DNA of 64,000 nt, from NCBI GenBank assembly GCA_026874595.1, contig CM049322.1, positions 2,155,900-2,219,899 on the forward strand, written 5' to 3'. Position numbers and translations under genes: made by a program. Of this stretch, positions 48,101 to 60,766 are shown one piece after another. Each line of letters starts with the position of its first letter. Within the stretch, counting starts at the first letter, position 1. Below the pieces are notes generated by a model. The model had not been told where the DNA came from, did not search any database, and was given only the letters and a program-made list of their open reading frames with translations. This stretch comes from Sipunculus nudus (taxonomy: Eukaryota; Annelida; Sipuncula; Golfingiida; Sipunculidae).

Positions 48101-51100
48101 CTCTGCTGGTGACCTGACAGTTGTTAGGTGACAACACTTGGCGCTCTCTGCTGGTGACCTGACAGTTGTAAGGTGACAACACTCGGCGCTCTCTGCTGGT
48201 GACCTGACAGTCGTTAGGTGACAATACTCTGCGCACTCTGCTGGTGACCTGACAGTCGTTAGGTGACAACACTTGGCGCTCTCTGCTGGTGACCTGACAG
48301 TTGTTAGGTGACAACACTCGGCGCTCTCTGCTGGTGACCTGACAGTCGTTAGGTGACAACACTTGGCGCTCTCTGCTGGTGACCTGACAGTTGTTAGGTG
48401 ACAACACTCGGCGCTCTCTGCTGGTGACCTGACAGTCGTTAGGTGACAACACTTGGCGCTCTCTGCTGGTGACCTGACAGTTGTAAGGTGACAACACTCT
48501 GCGCTCTCTGCTGGTGACCTGACAGTGGTTAGGGGACAACACTCGGCGCTCTCTGCTGGTGACCTGACAGTCGTTAGGTGACAACACTTGGCGCTCTCTG
48601 CTGGTGACCTGACAGTTGTTAGGTGACAACACTCAGCGCTCTCTGTTGGTGACCTGACAGTCGTTAGGTGACAACACTCTGCGCACTCTGCTGGTGACCT
48701 GACAGTGGTTAGGGGACAACACTCGGCGCTCTCTGCTGCTGACCTGACAGTTGTTAGGTGACAACACATGGCGCTCTCTGCTGGTGACCTGACAGTCATT
48801 AGGTGACAACACTTGGCACTGTCTGCTGGTGACCTGACAGTCATTAGGTGACAACACTTGGCACTGTCTGCTGGTGACCTGACAGTCTTAGGGTGACAAC
48901 ACTCGGCGCTCTCTGCTGGTGACCTGACAGTCGTTAGGTGACAACACATGGCACTGTCTGCTGGTGACCGGACAGTCGTTAGGTGACAGCATTGGCACTG
49001 TCTGCTGGTGACCTGACAATCTTTAGGTGACAACACTTGGCACTGTATGCTGGTGACCTGACAGTCTTTAGGTGACAACACTTGGCACTGTCTGCTGGTG
49101 AACTGAGTTTGAACCCTGACATATCTATGAGAGTGGGTTATAGTTTCCCTCCGGTTTCCTCCACCTCCAAAGACTACTGAATGTCTCCGTCAGAGCCATG
49201 GGGAGTGCCTCATATAAGTAAAGTGCTTTTGTTTAGATGGCAGTGAATAACAGTTTCTGTAACTAAATAATACTACTCCAAGTAGATACTGTTACTGAAG
49301 CCTTGGGATGTAAGACTTTTTTTACAACATGAGAAGGACAGTCTCTGAGCTCTGTGAGATGTAGCATTTCAGATACCACCTGATGCATTTTCATTAATGA
49401 TAAACCTGTGAACCTGAGAGCTAATGTGATTGCTCCCGTCTGCACGTTAAGCCATACTATCTCAAAAATGGCAGGAGCTAGCATCACCAAAGTTTTTCAA
49501 GAAATCAGTCATCAAAAAACTCTATTGGATTTTGCTTAAATCTAAGGAATCTGCATTTACTTAGATTTTACTTAGTTTTTTATAATGCATATGTTGGTCA
49601 CTTGACTCATAAATGAATTTGAGGTATTGGTGACAAATATTTGTCTCAGTCTTTCTCTCTTGGGGAATGTGGAGAAGAAGAAGATAGGGTGACTAACATT
49701 TTACAGGGAAAAAGCTGAAAAAGCTTTGCAAATCTTCTTCTCTGAAATCACACAGCCAAATTGTTCAGTTTTTGTCGTGCCACCTACATTGGCCTATTTT
49801 TTATTGAAAAAAAATCATAATTTTTGCTTAATTTTCAACTTAAAAAAGTTTTTTGATTAAACTTAGGAGGCCTTTGTTAAAGTTTACTTAATGGATTGTT
49901 GACATAATTATTGGACCTTTAACAATGAAAGGGCTACATCTTATATTATTCTAAAAATTTTGATAAAATAATCTTATGAATATGTCAGCTTGATAAAATA
50001 GCATTGTAGCCAAAGTCTTACATTGTGTAAACAGATTAACCAACAGGCCAAGATTGTGTCTCTATCTAGTAATAGGTTGGCAGACTGCCAACTATTTCAG
50101 ATTTGGCAACAGGCAAAAGGTCAGTCTGGATCAATTTATAGCTTTGGCAGACTGCCAACTGTATCAGATTATGCAACAGGTCAATACTTCACTCAGTGCA
50201 GTCAGGCACAGTTCAAGAGTTCACAAAGTGCAGCCAGGTGCAGGTCAAGAGTTCACACAGTGTAGTAGCTGTAGCTTGCACTCTGGTCCACCCAGGGCAA
50301 CTGCTTTTCTCACGTAAGACTGGTCAGCCCAGTACATCTGACTCAAGCCTGATATTTTTGACCTGTCCATGCATCTTTGATGGTTTTCTGGTACACAAGA
50401 CTGGTGTCGCCACCTTCAATGACTAATGCACAGTTTATGTACCAGCTTATTCCTCAAGGGAATGATATATATCAGCCAGATATTGTGCATATTTATAAAT
50501 ATCGGATGGCTTATAAAAACTTGTAACACCACCTACAATACTTTTTGCACAGTGTATGTCCCTGCTTATTTTCCAGGAGGGATTTGATATATCAGCCTGA
50601 AATTGGGAGTTATGTATACATCTCAGGTAGCTTCATCATATGCAAGACAGGTGGCGCCACCTACAATAATTTCTGCAATGTGTGCTCTTGCTTATTCCTC
50701 AGGAGTGATTTGACATATCAGCCTGAAATTATACATGTCAATACATCTCGTAAAGTTTTGTTGTATACAAAACTTCTGGTGCTACCTACAATTGTTTTAT
50801 GCATTTGTGCACATAGCCAAAGAGTGGTTTGAAGTATCTGCCTGAAATTATTCATTTTCATACATTTTTGATGGCCTTCTTGTACACAACTTTGTGTGTG
50901 TAAACAGATTTGCCACTTACAGTCATTTCTGTGTTGTGTGCACCCATGCCAGAATTTCAGCAGTGATGTTTGTGTAATTGGTGCATTCACTCGGGTTCAG
51001 TGTTTGCATTGCACATATACATGTCCCAGATGTACTTTAAATGTAACGATCCAGTATGGAAGCATTATACCTGATTTATATTCCATTGCACAGGTACGCA

Positions 51101-54100
51101 TTTGGCCTGTAGGCCTTGTTGTACCTTTTAGTCATATTTCTAATGAACAAAGTCAACTTCTAAATTTTACTTTTCAACTTTTCTTGAATCAAAATAAGAA
51201 CTTTGTGAACCAGAACCAGAGAGATATGTTCTGATTGTGTGTTTATGACTTTTATGTTGGTGACTTATTTTGACCTGTCTTTACCGGCCATGTTTGAATA
51301 TATGAGAATACACATTTATGTGACTTCTGGAATATATTAAGCCCAGGAGGCTTACTAAGTGAATGTTCCCTATTGACCTGTCCTTCAAAAATGAGTGCAT
51401 TTTATGAATATTACAGCCAACTGTATCTTGATTTTTTTGTCTACAGATTCAAAGCAAAAGCCGTTCTGGAGACTGAGAGACACCTACAGCACAAACACAC
51501 ACACGTACAACAAGTAAGTTCCAAATGTTGTTAATGCAGTAACCTGAGCACAGACTCACCTGCACCATGTACAAGGCTAGATAAACGCCAGAAACCAAAT
51601 CTCTTCCACTAATTAACTTTTCTGGTTATTTCCTGAATTATTAGTCAACACCAAAAAAGTATCTGCAGTGAGAGCATAAGACAAAAGCTTAATAAGCAAA
51701 TGAAAAACTAAAATGTTAAGTTGTGGAGAAATATTTGCTGATTTACTGTCAGAATAAACACTTCTGTATGTGTACATCAGGTTGACTGAAGTAATAATTA
51801 TCTCAAGATGACTGAGATCACTTCTCACTTCTCCTCTTGTGTAACCGCTGCTTTGTATCACAAGACTTTCTTGATAAGAACACCAGGTCCTGCACAGAGC
51901 AAAGAATTGTAATCAGACCAAAGAGAGTATAGTATCACATTGTAAATTCAGCTCCAAATTTTAAACATGAGAAGTCCGCTATTTATGTCTTTGCTCCCAT
52001 GGGGGGAGACATAATGTTTGGTCTGTCAATGCGTCGGTGTCCTTAGCGTCATCATCTGTGTCATATCTTGTGAACGTGATAACTTTTGTATGACTCAACA
52101 TTTTTTCATGAAATTTAAAATTTAAATTGTTTCTACCAAAATCTCAGACAAGTTAAAAAACTGGAGACCCGGACCTTCAACATCATGGTCAAATAGGTGG
52201 AAACATTATTATTTGTGAACCCCATAAATTTAGAAGTGGCGCATATTGTTTTCTCAAATTTGAAACACTATTTGTTTTAATCAAGTCCATTGAGGAGCTC
52301 AAAAACTTGTGACCTTGACCTGGATATTCAAGGTCAAATCAGCCAGAATAAAATCTCTGAACAGTTCATAACCTGTTTACCTTGATTCTCATCTTATAAG
52401 GTAAAATCTGTAGAAATCCATGATTTAAAATAACACCAAATTTTTGAAGGGGTGTCTTTTTCCCCCTCAAATTTGAGAAAGTGAAGCTGGTAGTGAGGGG
52501 AGGCAGTTGTTTTTGTTTCACAGAAACCAGGTCCTCTAGTTTTAGGCTGATAACACAGTGTCTGGCACAGGGCCAAGAATCAGACCAATGAGGGCAGGTG
52601 TCCTGTTGTAATCAGATCAGTGAGAGTAGATGTTGCATATATAAAATTGTGCCCACCCTGGTGTTCATACCCAGGAAATCATAATGCTTGATTCATATTT
52701 CACTTGACAAGTTCTTTCGTTTTCATGCTCTTCAGGTGGCCAGTCACATCCGAAGACAAAGTCAGAAACAACAAAACATCACACACTTCCACAGGCAACT
52801 GCAGGAGGTTCGTGCAGGCTAAGCTCCGCCCACTCTGTCTGTGATTGGCAGGAGCTCTGCCCACTGTATCTTTGTCTGAGTGAACATAATTATTATTTTT
52901 CAAACAGAAATTGATTGATTTATGATTTAATATAATACAGTGAAACCTTTGTTTTGACACCACCAACAGGACTGGTTTAAATTTACAGGTGGTCTTCAAA
53001 CAGGTACCACTGGACGTTCATAAAGTGACAAGATATGCTTATCAGGGACTATTTAAATCATGTGCAAATGTGTTCTTTTATTGGCCATATTCAGTTAACA
53101 TTAGATTAGGAGTTTTAGGAACTTTTCTGCCAAATACCAAGTGAATAATAATGTCTTACCTTGCAATGAATTCATGAGAAACAAATACTCCAAAATATGG
53201 CAAACACTTCACAGTGATTGCAATATATTCATCATTGGAGAACAGAGATTTAACATATCTGTTTTATCAAAGCATCCATAATGACACAGCTGTGGATATG
53301 AAGTTTAGTTCACTTTCAGACCCACAGAGCCATAGTAACAGTTAAGGGTAATCCAGACAGCCGGTCTGTTGTATTTAAAGGAGCCTATTTTGATATCTTA
53401 CAATATTAACTAAAGATGATCCTTTGAACCTTTTATAAATATAGGCCAGAAAAAGCCACTCCCACTGCACACAGGGTTTTTGTTTGTTTATATCACAGGT
53501 TTATAACGTGGGGGGGGGGGGTAACAAAAAATAATCCAGACACATTCATTAAATACATCTTACAACAAGTTGGAACCAGATTTGTGCATAGGGCATCCTG
53601 CAAGTAGTGATTTTTCAACTTCCACACATAATGTCACATACTGTGGTTGCCTTTAAATCGGCGGGGCTGAATTTTCGTGGTTTTTGTATTTTTAAAGGTT
53701 TCTTGGGGTTCCTTTTTCACACTCAATCATTAGTCTTGTAGTATATTTTATTTATCATATATGAATGATTGAATCTATAAATTGTAGTGACCAAATTATT
53801 TCACTGCTGATTTCACTATTATCTAGGCCTACTATTTCTCTGTCCAGATATCGCATGTTCGGACAGTCACAGACGGCTTAGCCGACAAGTGCGGGGAGCA
53901 TTGACCCCGCTGGCTGAAATTAGTTCACGGCCAAGACTCAATCAAAACAACTCACATGTTATTAAGGTGTGAGAAACCAACCTACGACTACATAACCATG
54001 TAATACCTTTGTTTTGGGAAACTGTCTTGATTATGGTATCTTTAAAAGAGGAGTCGTAATCACATGCACTACCAACACGCGACGCCTGTAGGTAGCCCCC

Positions 54101-57100
54101 CTTGTTAGAGGATGTGCAGGGATGTGCTCGGAATAATTTGAGTGCTATCACCGTTAATGTTGCAAATTACTTCCGTATGAGTGGAAGAAGGAACCGTATT
54201 CAGTTTTGTACAGTTTAAATCTGAAGCCAAACATCATATTACAATGTTCTACGGTAGATAGCCCCATCATGAACTGTGATCTTTCAAATATATTCAAATA
54301 TTCACGGAGTCACATGCCAATCACACATCGTTTGGTGCGTCATGATTTCGGTAGTCCTTTATACAGTTACAAGGTAGCGCTACCCTAGCAGCTACGTTCA
54401 CTACTTTAGATGGCAAGTTTTATTCATTAACAATAACTAAATATGGCACAATGTGAAAGAGTACCTTATACTAAATATTCATTTTAAGCGGCAATGGATG
54501 TCATCTAGCTTGGAACACATGCACGTAATTTTTAAATATTACTGTGCAGCAAGCATTGAAACTTTCCAGTGATGTACCTGGGTGCAGGAAAAACTGCCTG
54601 GTGCCCGCCGAAGTCAGCACATCTATGCGAAGGGTCACGGTCTATGCATCTCAGCCAACCGTTATTTTAATAAATAAGATGTTATTCTCCCTGAATCACT
54701 TAAATTATATGCACCAGGCTCGATGGACTTCACTACGTGGCTGCAGATTAATCTCATTTGTCGCCAACTATCGACAGCTTCTGAGATTGATGATCATGGT
54801 CTGATAATGGTGCATTAAAAACTGCGTGGTTTCTATTTCACAGGCAGAGAGCGAACGTGAATATCGCAAATTTGAAACCACCAAAATTAAGAAGACAACC
54901 ACAGTATACAGGCAATCACCTTCATCGTGTAGATAATCAAGCTCATACATCTGTCACAGAGGCATTATGAAATCGTTTTTTATGCCCCGCCACAAAGTGG
55001 CCGGGGCATATAGTTTTACCCATGTCCGTCATTCCGTCCTTCCGTCCTTCCGAAATCAAACAGTTGTATGGCTCCTTAACTTAGAAAATTTCATGAAAAA
55101 TAGAAATTTTCATGACAAATACACATGTACAGACTTTTTTTCGCAATGCTTGCAGATATTGGCCTGATTTTGGGTGTGTATGCAGATATTGACCAGTTAC
55201 AGATTGAGTTCGCGTTTCCTCCCGGTTGACCTACATTTGATTGTTTAACGGCTCCTAAACATAGAAAATTTCATGAAAAATATAAATTCCGTCCATCTGT
55301 CTGTCGGGTGTCCGTCCGTCCGTTCCGCGTCTGTTAACTTTTACCTTGTGAGTGGGATATCTCTAAAAGGATTCACCGTTGGAATTTTATTTCATCAGTG
55401 AAGATGTATATCGATAAAATCTCGGTCAAGTTCGAAGATGGGTGACCTTGACCCATTTTTCTACATTTTAGAGCTGATTATAGAAAAACACTCAGAAGCT
55501 TAAATCTCAGGAACCATTGTGTGGATGTTCACAAAACTTACTATGATCATTGGGACTGATGGTCTGTACATGCTGCACAATTTTGGTGGCGTCACCTGCA
55601 ATTTCTGATTTTTTAATGAAATTTTATCGGATTTTTCAATTTTGGCCTTTGTGCAGGATATCTCTAAAGGTATTCAACTAAGGAACTTCATTACTTCAGT
55701 GCTTTTGCATCATATTTACAAAATTTTGGTCAGGTTCAAAGATGGGTGGTCTTGACCTACTTTTCAAGGTCACAGAGCTTAGTATAGAAAAAAAACTTAG
55801 GGAGATATTTCTCAGGAAGCATTTGGTGGATTGTTATAAAACATGGTACATACCTCTCCAATTTAAATTTATAACTGATTACCAGCTTTTGCTAATATTC
55901 TAGTTTCGCAATGCAATGCTTACAGATACTGGCCCAATGTTTTGTCTGTGGGCGAATAATGACCACTTACAGGTCGAGTTCGCATTTTGTCCCAGTTGAC
56001 CTATTTTTGACCATATGACAGATCCTGAACATAGAAAATTTCATGAAAGACAGAAATTTTTATGAAAAATGCACATGTATGGACTTTTTTTCACAATGCC
56101 TGCATACTGGCCTGATTTTGGTGTGTTCCTTGATAATGACCCGTTACAGATTGAGTTTGCATTTTGCCCTTCTTGACCTACTTTTGACCAAACAACACCT
56201 CCTGAACTTAAAAAATTTTTATAAAATTTAACAAATGTTTCTAATTTGCCCCAGGCTGGGCATTCATGTCGTACCGACACATCTAGTTTTTAACAGGAAT
56301 CACCTTGACTTGATTTATATGTAGGCAGTGTACAGGAGAATACATGGCTTAACGCAGAGCATATCATCCTGACAGTTTAGGCCAGAAAGTTTTTTAAGGA
56401 CAGGTAATTGGCAGAAGGTGTCTGTTGACTTATGATGAAAGTTACCAAATGATATTATATGTTATATTGAAGAGCCTTCTGGATTATATTTCCTTTGTAT
56501 ATGAGGGGCTAGGGATGATGAAAAATTATGACCTGTAATTTATACACTGAATAAATCTTTGAGTCACCACAAAAACTTCATAAATTTAGGCATGAGCAGG
56601 GTAGGGACTTTACAGTTACTTTCATAGACAACTTCAGCTGAGCTCTGTGGCTCATGGCTCCCTTGTTTTTTGTATATGTTGAAGCCGATTTTTACAGAAG
56701 ATTCACAAATATTTGTCTCAGTCTGGTCAACTTTACAGTATTTCTCAAATGGAGAAGATGGTGAATTAATAATTTTTTATATTTAACCAGAATTCTGACT
56801 GATTTAACAGGAAGTCAAAAGTGCATACTGAACTTCATCCCAGAAAACAATTGCAGACCATCTTTTTGAACCAATTGTTTCTGTTTAAATATGCAAATTT
56901 AAGTTTTATTTTTATTATTTAATGTCATAAATATACAGTCAACCATCACTGAAAAGTATAGTGGAAGGACTCTTTAATGTAGACCTTGAGAGTTATGCAT
57001 GTCATAGGTTTATGGTGTTTTGTTCTATTAAGTTTGGTTTGTGGTACTGTGTTCTGTGATGTTACTGCATATTTCCTGAATTCTTCAAGACAACTTCTAA

Positions 57101-60100
57101 GAGTGGCAGTAACAGTAGGAAACCTACATGGAAACCTCACGAACGCTCATCCCAGAGATTGGTACAGACCATCACAGGCACCGGTGAGGGTTTCACTGCC
57201 GTCAGAATACAGGTGAGATATCAGAATACAGGGGGGCTATCAGTCCATGTATTTCATTTTGGGTTTATAACCCTAAGCATTGTACCTTTAGCCAAATCAT
57301 GAGTTTTTTTAATTGATTGAGCACAAAGTCCTCATTAATTTTTACCCATTTTTAGCTCAGTCATGGTCCATTGTCCGTCGTCTGTCCGTCTGTCCGGAAG
57401 TCCGTCCGTAAGACTGGCACCTTTCGACACCGTTGGACCTACGAATCTGAAATTCGGCATACAGTTAGATGTCCCCAAAATCTCCTACCATGCCGAAAAT
57501 TGGTTCAATAGGACTTCGAGATATTAAGGAAAAACCTCAATTTTTTATTAGAAATCTATTTTCACACTTCAGGACTGCCTAATATCAAAACCACTCATCT
57601 GGTTTTCTTCATATTTACCATAAATATTCTTCTATATAGTTCCTATGTACATGCCAGATATTAAGTCAGTATTATTTAATTTAAAAAAGTTATGGGGCCA
57701 AACATAATGGACTTTGTAAAAAAATCAGGAAGATATTTGGTCACTTAAGACCAAAAGTGTTAAAGGTAGGGATTTTTTCCCCAGTAAAACAACTTTAATT
57801 AATCAAAATTTAATTGTATACCAAAAATTAGATCAAACTCTGTTAAATTTTTTAAATATTGGCAAAAATATAAAATTGGTACCTTAATTTTGCCCAACTT
57901 TGGCCACGGCACATTTTTCCTGTAAGTACTCTGGATTTAATTTTCACAGCATGTATACATAAGGAATTAATCTGTTAAAATCTGAAATTTGAAAATAAAA
58001 GCTGCAAAATTAGGCTTGTTTTTGAATTTTTTTGGAGGCTCTTGTTGTATTCCCTTACATTGTCAAGCAGTCCACTTTGATGACTGTAGGTCATTCAGTG
58101 CACATCTCTATGCTACCCAGGCTGTTGGCATAATTTTAGATGTCTCCAAAATCTCCTACCATACCGAAAATTGGGTCATTAGGACTTCATTCCTTTGAGA
58201 TATTAAGGAAAAAAACTCTGTTTTCCATAAAAAAAGCCATTGTTACACTTCAGGTCTGCCTAATATCTAAACCACTGATCTGTTTTTGAACGTATAGAGT
58301 ATTCACATTCTTTCATACATTTTCTATGAACATACCAAAAATTAGGTCAGTATTGGGTATAATTTTGAAGTTATGGGCCAAAACATTAGGCAATTTTTTA
58401 AAAAATCAGGAAATATATTTACTCACCTAACATGAGAATTGCTGCACCTAGAGACTTTTTTTCAGGAATATAACTTTATTTAGTCAAGATTCAAATGTTT
58501 ACCCAAAATTAGATCTGAATTTTGCAAATTTTTCAAGTTATTAGCATAAATAAAATATCAATACCTTAAATTTTGTCCAACTTTGGCACTGTTGATTTAA
58601 TTTTCACAGCATATATACATAAGGATTTAATCTTTTAAAATCTGAAATTTCAAAGAAATTGATGGGAAAGAATAGCTTTTATTCATGTTTTCATACACCA
58701 TGTCAAGTTATGTTTACATCTAGCCCACCTAGTAGTACAGCCTTCACTTGCAATATGTAACCCACCCCAGGCAGCTTGCCTTTGGTCAGCTTCGCCACTA
58801 CCAGCAGGCTTCCCCTCTGCCCTGCATCCCCCCCCCAGATGGTGCATAAACTAGATGAATGTTATTATTTTCTGTATTTGATTCCTTCTTATTCTATGCT
58901 ATGCTACATTTTAGATTTTGTATTGTACCACCAGGGTTACAATGATTAAAGTGTACATTTAATTGTGTCCACAAAGCGGTGTATTGCTATGAAAGTGTGG
59001 ATGTTCATGAGATAAGTAATTCCTTACTTCAGAAGAGTAAAAACTTCACCAGGTGTGAAATTGACTATTAATTCCAGTAATAAATTAAAACTGGGATAGT
59101 AATTAGCACAATGATATTATTCGTCCCTCATTCAACCAACAGTGTGTATACTTTATTTGAAAAGAGGTTTTATTTTATCAAATTTACTGAATCTTTTATT
59201 TTATTTTGGTGAATAAAATTAAGCATGTACTGAAAACTCCAATGTGCAAAACTTTTTAATAGTGATTCAAGGAATATTCTTGTAGATGCCATGTTGTGGC
59301 ATTATTTTCTTTTAAATTCATTTTAAACATTTATGATTTAAAAATAATAAAATATATGTGTATGCATAATATGACCCAATATGAGCTACACTCTGGATAT
59401 ATGATGATTGCAACTTTTGCAACAATTCTAATATTTTAACTTATAGTTTCAGTTTTTTACTCTGTATATATAATGATTGCAACTTTTGCAACAATTCTAA
59501 TATTTTAACTTATATTTTCAGGTTTTTTATTAAAAATTTATAAAACCTGTAAGTAAAAAAATGATTCAGATAAAAACTTCTTAATGGAAAAAGTGGATAT
59601 GCTTAAAAAATAGGATTATATATAAACTTTAATGCATTATTCCCTTGAAAGTGAAATAAAGGTATTCGTCCATTCTGTCCATTTGCCTGTCCATCTGTAA
59701 ATTTTCATATGCATCACAGTATCTCAAAACTTTTACTGTTTTTCCTCATGACAGTCTTGTCAGAGTATTAGTTTGCAATCATATATTTAGAACTTTACTA
59801 TAACCAAGTAGGAGGGCCCCTTTCCTCTTAGCTTTTCATATTCTTATATAAATGAAAAACATTACAATAGAATATTTCTACATCCACCTTCGTGCTGCCC
59901 TCACTTTTCCCTTCTCGGAACCCCATCCTAAAGTCAGCCTCAGTAAGCAAGAACAAGATGAATCAGATATATTCATACTTTAATATTTTGTATAACTATT
60001 CGTCAATAGGTACCTATGTACATGCCAGAAATTATGTCAATATTGTGTAATATGTAGACATAGTGGGCATCCCAATAATGTACCTTGTCAAGACTAAAGA

Positions 60101-60725
60101 GATATTGTGTCATACAGTCACAAATTCATAAATCACTTCATCAGCATAGTTAATCATAACATCATATCTGTCAAATTGAAAGCTTGCAGACTACCATACA
60201 CTTTAGATCCTTCAACAAATAGCCTTATCATCATTCTACTGCTGCTTATTACTGCTGTCATTGCATTCATATTTGCTCAAATATATCACAATTTTCAACC
60301 CCTCCTAAATAAATAAAAAATAAACCACTATATTTGACTCTATTAATCCATCAGTCAGGTATTTCATTTATCATTTACTCACATATTAAATTACATTCCT
60401 TATAATAGCCCAACATGTCCATGATATTCATAAGCTTTATCGACTCGATATAGTATCTAAGTGGAGAAACATTATAGTCCAATCACGATCAGCTGAGCGC
60501 CGTGACCCATTGGTCCCTTGTTTCAAAGAAAGTACATTTGTGAAAAATATAATTGAAAATTAACAGAATTCCTTTTTTAATAATATATATATCTATCAAA
60601 ATTTGCACATTTGTGTATTTTATCTGTAAATTGACAAAATTTCACAATTTTCTTTCTAATGGAAAGGAAAGGAAATTTGCTGTCTTGCTCAATGTTATTA
60701 AGTCAGAGCCCACACACACAAAGGC

Positions 60726-60766
<41 letters not shown>

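Noticed and set aside
47903-49081. A 392-codon minus-strand frame and shorter companions rich in Cys and Ser
   Set aside because: Generated by the 45-bp array (15 codons). It lies in a CENATAC intron, antisense, with several alternative frames open at once.
54845-54933. Possible CENATAC exon after TTTCTATTTCACAG (AESEREYRKFETTKIKKTTT)
   Set aside because: The acceptor looks good and the peptide is plausible for a charged linker. But there is no suitable GT donor in phase before a stop at about 54933, and exons 5 and 6 already join in phase 0.
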